A program made the position numbers and the translations under genes. From Microbispora bryophytorum (GTDB taxonomy: Bacteria > Actinomycetota > Actinomycetes > Streptosporangiales > Streptosporangiaceae), in the NCBI RefSeq assembly GCF_006874465.1, contig NZ_VIRL01000022.1:1-64000 (forward strand): 64,000 bases of DNA, written 5' to 3'. Positions 33,247-42,537 of the stretch are shown piece by piece. The notes beneath the pieces are model-generated. The model was not told the origin of the DNA and did not search any database. It saw nothing but the letters and a program-made list of their open reading frames with translations. Each line of letters begins with the position of its first letter. Positions within the stretch are counted from its first letter, which is position 1.

Positions 33247-33546
33247 GGCAGATCTGACACTCTGTGGTGTCGCAGCCGGTCGTGAGCCGTGGTGTTCCCA
33301 TCGGAAGCGAGACAGTCACCCGGCAGGTGGCCAGAGATCTCCTGGTCTAGTCCGCGGATAGTCCGGCTCCATGCCCGCCCATACGGTAAAAGCGTGAGCG
33401 GCCCCTGCCCGTGAGGCTGCATGCCTCTCGTTCACTCCGCTCGACCCCCGCCGCGCCGCCGACGCTCTCCGCGCGGCCGACCCAGGGGCCGCTTCCGGGC
33501 GACCGTCATTGAAGCCGGTCAGCAGCTTAAAGGCCGGCCAGGTGCG
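33247..33546. other. Intergenic, no gene recognised
   Basis: Between the SDR stop and the TetR stop (convergent genes) no coding frame with family character was found. A short plus-strand frame (33421 on) is Arg/Pro-rich and looks like chance. Confidence 0.4.
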
Positions 33547-34308
33547 CTAATCGTGCGTGATGTCCGGGTTCTGGATCAGGGCGCGGAACCCGGTCAACAA
33601 TGCCTTGAGGCCTACTTCGAACTCGTCGTCGCTGCTGACCTCCGCGAGGGCGTCGGCGTGCTGCACGATCAGGGGCAAGGCCGCGGCGTCGCGGGAGCGG
33701 TACAGCAGGCGCCGGTGACGGCTCTCTTCGGGATCTGACGAGTCCAGGCCGAGGTTGAAGTTCACCGAGCCGATGATGAAGGTGGCCAGCGACGATGCGG
33801 CGGCGTACGCGAGCCGGGGGCTGAAGCCGGCGCCGATGAACAGTTCGAGGGAGTATTGCACCCCGGCCAGCGAGTTGGGGCCGAGCCGCTCGGTCCCGCG
33901 AAGGAGCGAGGCCACGCCGGGGTGCCGGAGCAGGTGCTCGCGGAACAGGCGTGCGGACCACGCCGCCTTCTCGGCCCAGTCCGTGTCGCCGGGCGGAACC
34001 GAGCTCGCCACGCTGAGTGCCCGGTCGACCAGCAGGGTCACCAGTTCCTCGCGGTTGCGCACGTGGCGGTAGAGGGACGCCTGCGTGCAGCCGAGTCCCT
34101 CGGCGATGTTGCGCATCGTCAGCGCGGCCACCCCGCGCGTGTCGAGCAGGGCCATGGCCGTGTCGAGGACGGCATCGAGGGTCAGTGATCTGCGCCGCCG
34201 CCGCCGCGCCGGTTCGTTCTCCTGGGCAAGCCACCAGGCCGCCGTGCCCGGCCTCGGTTCCGCCCGCTGGTTCTTCCGCGGGTCATGCGGCGGCAGCTCG
34301 CTGGCCAT
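33547..34308 (-). CDS. TetR-family transcriptional regulator
   Basis: The protein has about 253 residues from ATG 34308. An unusual N-terminal arm (PGTAAWWLAQENEPARRRRR) precedes the TetR HTH: LTLDAVLDTAMALLDTRGVA, then LTMRNIAEGLGCTQASLYRH and VRNREEL. The C-terminal ligand domain includes WAEKAAWSARLFREHLLRHP and YAAASSLATFIIGSVNFNLG. Other possible starts are GTG 34332 and ATG 34374; the last lies inside an 11-bp palindrome and is unlikely. It is divergent from the alcohol dehydrogenase at 34417 and probably represses it. Confidence 0.85.
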   Translation of the reverse strand: MASELPPHDPRKNQRAEPRPGTAAWWLAQENEPARRRRRRSLTLDAVLDTAMALLDTRGVAALTMRNIAEGLGCTQASLYRHVRNREELVTLLVDRALSVASSVPPGDTDWAEKAAWSARLFREHLLRHPGVASLLRGTERLGPNSLAGVQYSLELFIGAGFSPRLAYAAASSLATFIIGSVNFNLGLDSSDPEESRHRRLLYRSRDAAALPLIVQHADALAEVSSDDEFEVGLKALLTGFRALIQNPDITHD

Positions 34309-34366
34309 GCCTGTCGTTGTGGGTTCGCGCACGGGACCACGATAAGGCGTAGGCGAACGACGATCA

Positions 34367-34377
34367 CTTATCATAAG
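34367..34377. promoter_or_regulatory. Candidate TetR operator in the divergent promoter region
   Basis: CTTATCATAAG is symmetric around its central C and lies in the short gap between the TetR gene and the divergent alcohol dehydrogenase gene. The position fits an operator controlling both genes. It is shorter than many TetR operators. Confidence 0.4.
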
Positions 34378-34416
34378 CTAACAGCGTTCACATAGTGGCG
34401 AGTTGAATGGATCCTC

Positions 34417-35364
34417 ATGCGCGCAGTGCGTAACACCGACCAGGGCATCCTCGTGACCGAGATTGACGAACCGGTAGCGCCCGGCGTACGCCTCACCATC
34501 ACCTCGACGGGCATCTGCGGGACCGACGTGAACTTCGCGGCCGGCGGCGTTCAGGGCTACACCGTTCAGGGCTACACCTACGGCCACGAGTTCGCCGGCA
34601 CCGCCGCCGACGGCCGGAGCTATGCCGTCGAACCCACGGTTTACTGCGGACAGTGCGACCAATGCCGCACCGGCCATGTCCAGCGGTGCACTGCCCCGGA
34701 GCACGGAACGCTCGGCATATTCCGAAACGGCGGCATGTGCGATGCCGTGACGGTCTCGGAGAACATGCTCGTCCCGCTTCCGGCCGGCCTGGACGTACGC
34801 GACGCCTGCCTCGTGGAGCCGGCGTCAGTGGCCTGGCACGGCGTCCGCAGGGCGGCGCTCATGCCGGGCGAGCGGGTGGCGGTCGTTGGCGGCGGCAGCA
34901 TCGGGCTGCTGGCCGTGGCCGCGGCCCGGCAGCGCGGCCACGACGTTGATATCGAGGTGCGCCACAAGCACCAGAGGATGGCTGCGGAACGTCTCGAAGC
35001 CGGCCCAACCGAAGGCCTCTACGACGTCGTGATCGACGCCGCCGGCAGCGAGTCCGGTCTCGCCCGGTGCGCCGAGTTGGCCCGCCCCGGCGGTCGCATC
35101 GTGCTGCTGGGCGTCTACGTGCACACCGTTCCCATCCCGGGCGTCGCCAGCCTGGTCAAGGAACTCACCTACGTCAACTCCATCTCCTACAGCCGGCACG
35201 ACGGCATCCGCGACACCGAACAGGCCGCAGCGTTGCTCGCCGGCAACCCTGCGATCGCGCAGACGGTGATCACCCACCGCTTCCCCCTCGACGATGCCGC
35301 AGAGGCCTTCCGCGTGGCCGGTGACCGGGCCTCCGGAGCCATCAAGGTCGTCCTCCACCCCTGA
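34417..35364 (+). CDS. Zinc-binding alcohol dehydrogenase-like oxidoreductase
   Basis: The 315-residue MDR-family protein has the catalytic zinc site in STGICGTDVNF and YGHEFAG, the structural zinc cysteines in YCGQCDQCRTGHVQRC, and the coenzyme-binding motif VAVVGGGSIGLLAVAAARQR. Length is a little short for the family (usually 335-350), mainly in the part after the Rossmann motif, where the NAD-specificity loop (HDVDIEVRHKHQRM) is compressed. It is divergent from a TetR regulator, which suggests induction by its substrate or a related compound. Confidence 0.85.
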   Translation: MRAVRNTDQGILVTEIDEPVAPGVRLTITSTGICGTDVNFAAGGVQGYTVQGYTYGHEFAGTAADGRSYAVEPTVYCGQCDQCRTGHVQRCTAPEHGTLGIFRNGGMCDAVTVSENMLVPLPAGLDVRDACLVEPASVAWHGVRRAALMPGERVAVVGGGSIGLLAVAAARQRGHDVDIEVRHKHQRMAAERLEAGPTEGLYDVVIDAAGSESGLARCAELARPGGRIVLLGVYVHTVPIPGVASLVKELTYVNSISYSRHDGIRDTEQAAALLAGNPAIAQTVITHRFPLDDAAEAFRVAGDRASGAIKVVLHP

Positions 35365-36253
35365 CGGCCCTCTCCCCGTCGCCATCACCCCGCTGTGGCC
35401 TGCGGCAATGCTCTACTCGGGACTCATGGCAACCGACCCGAGGCGAAGGCGGCACTGCGACTGGTGGGGGCGGCCCGTTTCTGCCGTATTCCGGTGGCAC
35501 CCGGTGATCGGCCCCAATATGTGCCGCCGCGACCTACGGAGACAAACTGGTACTGGCAGTCCATAGGCCGGCGCGGGGCACTGTCTGTCCGCCGGCGATG
35601 CGACGAAGGTGGAGACCGGAGGGGGCACGCACACTTCCGTGTAAAGGCACCACCTATCGTGCCGGCCCCATGATGCGGAGGCGCTGCGGCGCCTCACCGT
35701 TGCCATCGCATCCTGAAGACACCCGCTGTATCGGCGAAGAAGTTCGGTCCCTGATTTCCCTGACCCACGGGAGCGTCAATGCACATCTCCTCGGTAAAGA
35801 AGATCACCGTCGCGGTCGCCGCCTGGCCCGCCTGATCGGCTGGACCAACATCGCCGCCGCCGACCCCTACCGCCGCCACCCCGCGGATGGACTCTAGTTA
35901 CTCGGTCTCACAACCCGAGAACGCTTCAGCCCTGCCCGCTGAGCGGCGCGCCGGTCCGGGGCGTCGGCAGTACGGTCTCGTGTTTGCGGCGGCGTCACAA
36001 AGGGTGCCTGTCAGTTGCAGGTGTCCACGTCCGGCGCTGGCCGCTGCGGGAGCCGCAATTTCGTTTCGAGACTACGAGCCCGACCGTACCTGGGATCGCC
36101 CTGAGCCGTTCAGGTGATCCTCGCCATTTGGTCACTGCGACGACGTCACCAAGCTCGCCCGCGTCACCCGTCACCGGCGACAACGCGATAGTGGTGCGCT
36201 CCAGCGTCAGCGCGGCGGGAGCGGCGATCCACCGCCCCCGCCGCGTGAACGGG
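35365..36253. other. Gene-poor stretch of about 890 bases
   Basis: No convincing gene was found. Short plus-strand frames exist (for example ISLTHGSVNAHLLGKEDHRR near 35760, and MHISSVKKITVAVAAWPA at 35779, which looks like the first residues of an exported protein before a stop). They are too short or too biased in composition to call. The stretch is likely decayed coding DNA. Confidence 0.35.
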
Positions 36254-38293
36254 TCAGTGGCGGTTGAGGTTCTGCATCCACTCCCGCAGCTCGCGCGCCT
36301 GCCGCGCGAGCTCGGAACGCGCCGCAGCGTCGCCGGAGGCCTCGTCGTTCGCCAGGTCGACGATCGAGTTCAGCGCCGGGATGGCGGTGGTGTAGTTGCG
36401 TGCCAGGTAGCTGTCCCGCGCGGTGTCCAGGGCGGCACCGGCGGCGTCCGCGGCGGCCGCGGTCAGCAGCCCGGCTGCTCGGTCGGCCTCGATCAGAAGG
36501 CTGGTCTCGCGGTAGGACGAGCAGTTGGCGCCCTTGCGGTCGGCGGTCGTCTCGATCCCGCCGAGGATGATCCGCATGAACGAGTCGTCGTAGTACTGCG
36601 TCCGGAAGTGGCCGAGGATGTTCGAGAACGCCTTGCCACCGCCCCAGTTCTGGCACCACGCGATCGGGTGGTCGCCGTTCATCAGCCGCAGCGGGTTGGT
36701 GGCCGCGTTGCCGCTGTTGAGGCTGCGCTGGTAGCTGTCCTCGTTGAGGCTCAGCAGCGTGTGCACGTCGGCCCGCATGTTGCGGTCGAAGTTGTAGAGC
36801 TCGTCGACCGTCATCCACCGGTCAGGGAGATGCGCGGTCGCCGGGTGCGTGTTGTCCTCGGTCACCACCTCGGTGTGGATGCAGCTGCCGCACTGGCCGA
36901 ACCCGTTCTGGCCGCTCGGATGGTTGGTGAAGAACCCACCGACGAGGTCGCCGTACCACGGCCAGGTGCCGATCTCGAACGAGTCGGCGGCGCCGTGGAT
37001 GCCGACATAGCCGCCGCCCTGGTGCATGTAGGCCTCGAAGTTCGGCTGCTCGGTGATCGGATCGAGCGGGCCCGGGTGCCCGACGTTGGACTCGAAGACG
37101 ATGGTGTCGTACTGCTTGAGCGTGTCGAGGCTCAGGAACGGGCTCGTGGGCAGCGTGACGGTCGGGAGTTGCGGGTCGTAGACGTCGACGTTGAAGTTGT
37201 GCGCGATGCCGAGCTTCTGGATCGCGGCCACGGTGTGCGGGATGTGGTCGTGCCGGAAGCCCGTCGTCCTGGAGAAGACCAGGACGTTGTAGTCGGCGTC
37301 CGGGTTGTGCGGGAGCGGGGCGAGCACCGGGTCCGGGATGAACTTCGGGCCCTCCGCGGGCTCAGACTCGAGGCCCGTCGCGGGCTCCGGCGCGAGCCGG
37401 CCTTTGAGCTGGTCGATCAGGTAACGCGCATCGCCCACGAGTGTGCTGCGGGCCGAGCCGGGCGCGATCCCGTCGCCGGCGATCGAGACGAACTCGTTCA
37501 GGACCTGGCTCGCTTGCTTGGCCGAACCGGCGTCGGCGAGCGCCTTCGCCTGGTCGAGCTTGGCTTGGAGCGCCGCGCCGACCTCCGCCGGGACGCTGCC
37601 AGCGGTCACGAACCGGGTGATCAGCGTGCCGACGTCCGCGAACGATGTCGTCACGATGAACGTCTGCGTGTACTTCGCGCTGTTGGAAGCAGCGTCAGAG
37701 AGATGCACCGCGAGCGTGTGCACGCCGAGCGATAGGTCGGAGGTCTGCACCGGCAGCGGCGGGACCAGCTTGCCGTCGAGGTACATGTTCAGCACAGCCA
37801 CTCCGCCCGAGCCGGGGGCGGGGTCCGTGCGCGTCGGGATAAGTGTGGCGACGTGACCGACGTGACCGTCGGTGATCGCCGGGTACGATGCAGCCGGCGC
37901 GCGCGTGTCGATCCGGACCGAGATCGAGCGGAACGCCGCGACGTTTCCGGCCGTGTCGACCGCGCGGTACCGGACGCTGGTGTTGCCCTCCTGCGTGATC
38001 ACCGCCGACGCAGTGGCCGACGCCGGCGCCCCCTCGACGGGCACGTCGATGTAGGCGGCGCCGCCGTTGAGCGAGTACTGGAACTTGGCGATGCCGACGT
38101 CGTCGGTCGCCGACACGTTCAGCGTCACCGGGCCGCGGTACCAGTTGTTCTGGCCGGTCGGCGCAGAGGGCGACAGCGTCGCCACGTTGATCGTCGGCGG
38201 CGTCGTTTCCTGTGCCCACGACGGTGCCGCGGGGATGAGTGCGGCCGCCGTCAGGAAGGCGGCCACTGCCGATGTGCGAAATCTTCTTCGCAT
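36254..38293 (-). CDS. Secreted ThuA-domain protein with Ig-like and FIMAH-type domains
   Basis: The 679-residue protein has a signal peptide (MRRRFRTSAVAAFLTAAALI, cleavage after SWA-QE). Residues about 30-125 form an Ig/OmpL47-like domain (YRGPVTLNVSATDDVGIAKF, NTSVRYRAVDTAGNVA). Around 220-300 lies a helical FIMAH-like segment (LITRFVTAGSVPAEVGAALQ, QASQVLNEFVSIAGDGI), repeated near the C-terminus. From about 335 to 580 is a ThuA-like domain of the class I glutamine amidotransferase fold: YNVLVFSRTTGFRHDHIPHT, GGGYVGIHGAADSFEIGTWP and HPIAWCQNWGGGKAFSNILG. ThuA-type proteins act on sugars, but the exact activity of secreted ones is unsettled. It lies downstream of a second, larger ThuA protein on the same strand. 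Confidence 0.85.
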   Translation of the reverse strand: MRRRFRTSAVAAFLTAAALIPAAPSWAQETTPPTINVATLSPSAPTGQNNWYRGPVTLNVSATDDVGIAKFQYSLNGGAAYIDVPVEGAPASATASAVITQEGNTSVRYRAVDTAGNVAAFRSISVRIDTRAPAASYPAITDGHVGHVATLIPTRTDPAPGSGGVAVLNMYLDGKLVPPLPVQTSDLSLGVHTLAVHLSDAASNSAKYTQTFIVTTSFADVGTLITRFVTAGSVPAEVGAALQAKLDQAKALADAGSAKQASQVLNEFVSIAGDGIAPGSARSTLVGDARYLIDQLKGRLAPEPATGLESEPAEGPKFIPDPVLAPLPHNPDADYNVLVFSRTTGFRHDHIPHTVAAIQKLGIAHNFNVDVYDPQLPTVTLPTSPFLSLDTLKQYDTIVFESNVGHPGPLDPITEQPNFEAYMHQGGGYVGIHGAADSFEIGTWPWYGDLVGGFFTNHPSGQNGFGQCGSCIHTEVVTEDNTHPATAHLPDRWMTVDELYNFDRNMRADVHTLLSLNEDSYQRSLNSGNAATNPLRLMNGDHPIAWCQNWGGGKAFSNILGHFRTQYYDDSFMRIILGGIETTADRKGANCSSYRETSLLIEADRAAGLLTAAAADAAGAALDTARDSYLARNYTTAIPALNSIVDLANDEASGDAAARSELARQARELREWMQNLNRH

Positions 38294-38329
38294 GAGTGTC
38301 TTCTCTCTCTTGCCGCTATACGGGCGGGA

Positions 38330-38419
38330 TCGCTAGGTGCCGATGCCCGTGCCGACGAACTCGGGTTCGTCGGCACGGGAGGGTTCGCTAGGTGCCGATG
38401 CCCGTGCCGACGAACTCGG
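38330..38419. repeat. 35-bp direct repeat duplicating the end of the 1339-residue gene
   Basis: The stretches 38330-38364 and 38385-38419 are identical. The second encodes the last residues EFVGTGIGT and the stop of the large ThuA gene; the first is a copy placed just behind the stop. The spacer between them completes the hairpin at 38346-38379. Confidence 0.85.
38346..38379 (-). terminator. 15-bp perfect hairpin between the two ThuA genes
   Basis: Arms CCCGTGCCGACGAAC and GTTCGTCGGCACGGG are fully complementary with a TCGG tetraloop. It lies 9 bases after the stop of the upstream gene on the minus strand and 52 bases before the start of the next, so it can end or attenuate transcription. 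There is no T-run. Confidence 0.7.
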
Positions 38420-41400
38420 CCCAGTTGAGGTTGAACAGGTTGCCGCCCGTGGCGCCACCCGTGACCGAGCGGAACACCAGGAACAGCTCATGCGTCCCGG
38501 ACATCGAGACTGGGAACGTCTGGCTTGTCCAGGTTCCCGTCCCGCCGGTGGACATGAGGTTGGCCGTCGTCAGGATCGGCCCGGTGATCGAGTCCTGACG
38601 GACCTCGATTGCTGCCAGCGGCGACCCGGGCGCGCGGCCGGTCGCCGCGTCCGCCACGCGGAACGTGATCGAATCGATGTTGGTCAGGTTGAATGGGCCG
38701 TTGAGCTGGAGCCAGTCGCCCGAGCCCAGGCTGCCGCGGTGCACGCCGGCGCCGCCGTCGGTGTTGGTCGCCGTGTTGGTGCCGGACTGGTTGACGACGA
38801 ACTCCACCTCCTGGTGCTTCTGGCGGATCTGGTGCTGGCCGGTCGTGGTCAGCGGTGGGATGCCGCCCGGACCGCCGTGGTCGGTGTAGCGCGCCTGGAC
38901 CACGCCGGAGACGTTGCCGCCGTGTGAGACGTCGTCGGCCTCCGTGTGGAGCACGCCCGAGCAGCCGTTGACGGACTCCTCGGCGTGGCCGTGCGCGTCG
39001 TGGCCGAGCACGAACGTCACCTGCACCTCGGAGCAATTCACCGTCCCGTCCTCGGGGTCGGTGACCGTGACCGAGAACGGGATGTCGTCGCCGAACGCGA
39101 ACGTCCCGCCCTCCACCGGCGTATTGACGACCACCGCCGGGCTCGTGTTGCCCACGGTGATCACGGTGCTGGTCGGGGTTTGCTTGCCGGACGAGTCGAG
39201 CACGGTCAGCACGGCCGTGTAGCGGCCGGACTGCGTGTAGGTGTGTGTCGGGTTCGGGTCGGTCTCGATCGCCGAGCCGTCGCCGAAGTTCCACTCGTAG
39301 CGGATCGAGTCGCCGGGATCCTCATCCAGCGAGCCGGCGCTGGAGAAGTTCACGGTCAGCGGCGTTGAGCCGTCGGTGCGGTCCGTGGTGAGCACGGCCT
39401 TCGGCGCGCGCTTGCCCTTGACGTACTCCCACTTGTACATGCCCGCGTCGGGGCTGATGACGTTGAACCCGTTGCCGTAGGTCAGCAGGTAGAACGCGCC
39501 GTCAGAACCGAACTGCAAGTCCATCGGGTTGTCGCACTCGAACCGGAACCTGCCTGCCCCGGCGTTCGCACGGCTGCCGCAATCCAGGAAGTTGTTGATC
39601 TTCTGGACGTGGTTGTTCTGCTTGTCGAGCTTGACCTCGCGCAGCGTGTCCTGCGTCCACTCGCTGATGATCACCGAGTCGTCGTAGTACGGCGGGAACT
39701 TGTGAGGGTTCGGGTTCTCCGGGTCGTAGTGGTACTTCGTGACCCCGTGCGGACCGACGCCGCCGGTGTAGAGCTCGGGGAACAGCCGCGGGCATTCGGT
39801 CGTCGAGCCGGGCGCGATCGGGCCCGGGGTCGGCGCGTAGTAGGCCTCGCACGGGGTGCCGAGCGGCGCGCTCGGGTTGTTGTCGCGGTAGGAGTACCAG
39901 ATGTCCGGGTCGGTGACCGGCGGGACGTCCCTCAGGCCCGGCTCGACCGTCGGACCGCCCTCAATGTTCCACAGCGAGTCGTTGCGCTGCGTCGGCCCGT
40001 CGCAGTCGAACTTCTGAGGCGGGTTGTTCAGCGGCGTGCCCGCGGTGGTGGTGCCGGGCGCGAACTCGTGGAAGTTCCACTGGTAGTGCGCGAGGTCGCG
40101 CTTGTAGCACGTCGGCCAGCCGTAGTTGGACGGCTTGCGCACGATCTCGTAGCGGCCGGTGCCCGACGGGCCGTGCGAGCGCTGCGGTGTCTGGGCGTCG
40201 GGCGAGTAGTCGCCGATGTAGGCCACGTCGTTCTCGTCGACCTGGATCCGGAACGGGTTGCGGAAACCCATCGCGTAGACCTCCGGCCGCGTCTTGTCTT
40301 GCGGCGCGCCCGCGACCAGCGGGAACAGGTTGCCCGACGGGATCGAGTAGGCGCCCGTGCCGGAGCCGAAGTCGGCCTTGTTGGCGTCGGCGGCGGAGAT
40401 GTCGCCGTCCTTGACCTTGATCCGCAGCACCTTGCCGCGCAGGTCGTTGGTGTTCAGCGCGCTGCGGCGCGAGTCACCGGTGAGCCGCTGATACCAGCCG
40501 CCCGCCTGCGCCGTGTTGGTGGCGATCGCCGGCGTGGCGGTGCCGGTCAGGCCGGCGCCGTCGGCGGTGATCTGCGGCTGATCGGACTGCTGCTTGCCGC
40601 GGCGGAAGAACACGTTGACGTTCGACGTGTTGACCGGGCCGCCGCTGGTCTGGATCTCATCCGCCTCGATGTTCGAGAGCGCCTCGAGCGCCGCGTCGAT
40701 CGCATTGCGATCCGCGTTCCACGCGATCGGCTCCGTCGTCTGGCCCTCGAAGGTCAGCGTGAACGTGCCGCCCGTCGCGTTGGTGACGCGCACGGTCTGC
40801 TGCTCGTCGGTCTTCTGCGAGTTGTACGGCCCGTAGCCGCCGGCGTTGATGCCGCCCGCGGGCGTGTCATCGCCGGTGACCATCCAGAGGTTGCCGTGCT
40901 TGTCGAAGTCGATGTCACCCCCGACGTGGCAGCACTCCTGGCGGTTGACTGGCACGCGCATGATCTGCTGCTCGGAGCCCATGTCGAGGTGCGCCGGCGT
41001 GCTGTCGGTGGCGTCGACGAACTTGAAGCGGCTGAGCTGGAAATAGCCCACGTACGGATCCCACGCGGTCTTGGACGCCGCCACGTCCGGCGGGGTGGTG
41101 TTCGGCGTGATCTGGGTGACGACCGATCCGTCGCTCAGCTTGACGTCGGTGACCTCCTTCGGCGAGTAGTAGAGGTAGACCCACTTGTTGGTCGCGAAGT
41201 TGGCGTCGACCGCCGGGCCATAGAGCCCGTCCTCGCCTGCGGAGTAGATCTGCTGCGTCATCGGCAGGCTCGGATCGGCGAAGTTGGCGACGACCGTGGT
41301 GACGCCCGTGGTCGAGTCGTGCATGCGCAGCGAGCCGAGGCGGTCCGTCTGCAGAACGCGGCCGTCCGGCAGCTGGTCGAAGCCGATCGGCTCCTGCAGG

Positions 41401-42407
41401 TTCGGCGGCGAGCCGATCTTCGTCTGCTGGTAGTTGGCCAGCACGGTCGCGCCGCAATCGCTGTAGACCGGGTCGGCCTGGCCCGCGGCCCAGCCGATCG
41501 CGCCCTTGAGGTGCTTGGTGAGGCCGGCGTCGAAGCTCGCGGCCGTGTTGCCCAGGCCGGTGTAGAACGAGCGGCCGCCCTGGAAGTCCTTACACCACGA
41601 GACCGGGTGATCGGCGCCCATCGTGCCCCCGGCGATCCCGTCGAGGTCGGCGCCCTGCGGCTGCGGCCCGAACGGGTCCTCGACGACGGTGTCGAGGACG
41701 TGTGACACACCGCGGACGTTCTTCGTGAAGTTGTACCAGTTGTCGGTCCGCGACCAGATCTGCGGCAGATCCTTGGTCGCGTCGTGGACGCGGTCGGCGA
41801 CCTTCACGTCACCCGATTGCACGTCGGTCCTGCCGGACGCACGCGTCCCCAGGAGGTCAGTCAGGAACGACCAGGACTCGTCGGTCTCGACCGCCGAGCC
41901 GACGCCGACGAAGCCGCCGCCGTCGCGGAAGTAGCTCTCGAAGTTCGCGCGTTGCGCGTCCGTGAGCGGGCTCGCGTGACCCGTGTCCAAGAACACGACC
42001 GCGCGGTACTGCGCCAGCTTCTTCTCCGTGAAATGGTCGCCCACGTCAGCGGGCCCGGGCGCCACGACCGTGAAATGACCGGTTCTGGCCGCATCCCGGA
42101 TCGCGGCCAAGCCGGCCGACGACACCGCGTCCTGAGTGCTGCGCACCACGAGCACCTTGAAGCCGGCGTCTGGTGGTGCGGGCTTGGCGGCAGGCGCGGA
42201 CGGCTGCGGCAGCGCCGCTGCAGCGACCTTGAAAGCGGGCTCAGCCGCCGTGGGGGCCTCGGCGCTCACCGGCGTCGCGAGGAGCGTGATGAAAGGGGCG
42301 ATGAGGGCTAAGGCCATCGTGGTCGCGGTGCGACGTCTCGGGCGTCGTCCGTTTTCTGGCAGGGCTGCGTCGAGCAGCCTGGCCCACGTTCGATGACGTG
42401 GTGACAT
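38388..42407 (-). CDS. Very large secreted multidomain protein: ThuA-like, glucose/sorbosone dehydrogenase-like, PKD and C-terminal binding domain
   Basis: From ATG 42407 (AGGAAAGGG upstream) the protein has 1339 residues. A signal/anchor lies at about 28-48 (TMALALIAPFITLLATPVSA). Residues 80-310 are ThuA-like (FKVLVVRSTQDAVSSAGLAA, GGGFVGVGSAVETDESW, HPVSWCKDFQGGRSFYTGLG). Residues about 340-985 are a beta-propeller of the PQQ-dependent glucose/sorbosone dehydrogenase type (PIGFDQLPDGRVLQTDRLG, NRQECCHVGGDIDFDKHGNL, PEVYAMGFRNPFRIQVDEND). A PKD domain follows (YEWNFGDGSAIETDPNPTHT), and the end is a carbohydrate-binding-like module (SGDWLQLNGPFNLTNIDSIT, LFLVFRSVTGGATGGNLFNL). The set points to extracellular oxidation and binding of a sugar or polysaccharide. 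It heads a two-gene run with the other ThuA protein. Confidence 0.87.
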   Translation of the reverse strand: MSPRHRTWARLLDAALPENGRRPRRRTATTMALALIAPFITLLATPVSAEAPTAAEPAFKVAAAALPQPSAPAAKPAPPDAGFKVLVVRSTQDAVSSAGLAAIRDAARTGHFTVVAPGPADVGDHFTEKKLAQYRAVVFLDTGHASPLTDAQRANFESYFRDGGGFVGVGSAVETDESWSFLTDLLGTRASGRTDVQSGDVKVADRVHDATKDLPQIWSRTDNWYNFTKNVRGVSHVLDTVVEDPFGPQPQGADLDGIAGGTMGADHPVSWCKDFQGGRSFYTGLGNTAASFDAGLTKHLKGAIGWAAGQADPVYSDCGATVLANYQQTKIGSPPNLQEPIGFDQLPDGRVLQTDRLGSLRMHDSTTGVTTVVANFADPSLPMTQQIYSAGEDGLYGPAVDANFATNKWVYLYYSPKEVTDVKLSDGSVVTQITPNTTPPDVAASKTAWDPYVGYFQLSRFKFVDATDSTPAHLDMGSEQQIMRVPVNRQECCHVGGDIDFDKHGNLWMVTGDDTPAGGINAGGYGPYNSQKTDEQQTVRVTNATGGTFTLTFEGQTTEPIAWNADRNAIDAALEALSNIEADEIQTSGGPVNTSNVNVFFRRGKQQSDQPQITADGAGLTGTATPAIATNTAQAGGWYQRLTGDSRRSALNTNDLRGKVLRIKVKDGDISAADANKADFGSGTGAYSIPSGNLFPLVAGAPQDKTRPEVYAMGFRNPFRIQVDENDVAYIGDYSPDAQTPQRSHGPSGTGRYEIVRKPSNYGWPTCYKRDLAHYQWNFHEFAPGTTTAGTPLNNPPQKFDCDGPTQRNDSLWNIEGGPTVEPGLRDVPPVTDPDIWYSYRDNNPSAPLGTPCEAYYAPTPGPIAPGSTTECPRLFPELYTGGVGPHGVTKYHYDPENPNPHKFPPYYDDSVIISEWTQDTLREVKLDKQNNHVQKINNFLDCGSRANAGAGRFRFECDNPMDLQFGSDGAFYLLTYGNGFNVISPDAGMYKWEYVKGKRAPKAVLTTDRTDGSTPLTVNFSSAGSLDEDPGDSIRYEWNFGDGSAIETDPNPTHTYTQSGRYTAVLTVLDSSGKQTPTSTVITVGNTSPAVVVNTPVEGGTFAFGDDIPFSVTVTDPEDGTVNCSEVQVTFVLGHDAHGHAEESVNGCSGVLHTEADDVSHGGNVSGVVQARYTDHGGPGGIPPLTTTGQHQIRQKHQEVEFVVNQSGTNTATNTDGGAGVHRGSLGSGDWLQLNGPFNLTNIDSITFRVADAATGRAPGSPLAAIEVRQDSITGPILTTANLMSTGGTGTWTSQTFPVSMSGTHELFLVFRSVTGGATGGNLFNLNWAEFVGTGIGT

Positions 42408-42537
42408 GGGAAACCCTTTCCTGACCGGGGGGACGTCAGGCAAGGCGCGCGCCGCCGCGCTTGTTGCCGCTTGTTGGCGTTGGTTGCGGATACGGGGGGT
42501 TGCTGGAGAGGTGCCGCCTCCAGGTCTGTGGGGGCCG

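Noticed and set aside
34309-34374. Longer TetR start at ATG 34374
   Set aside because: It would place the start codon inside a symmetric operator-like site, and the added residues show no family likeness.
39609-41705. 698-residue plus-strand frame opposite the large ThuA gene
   Set aside because: It is almost entirely Arg, Val, Gly and Ala with no domain, on the strand opposite a gene with clear domains.
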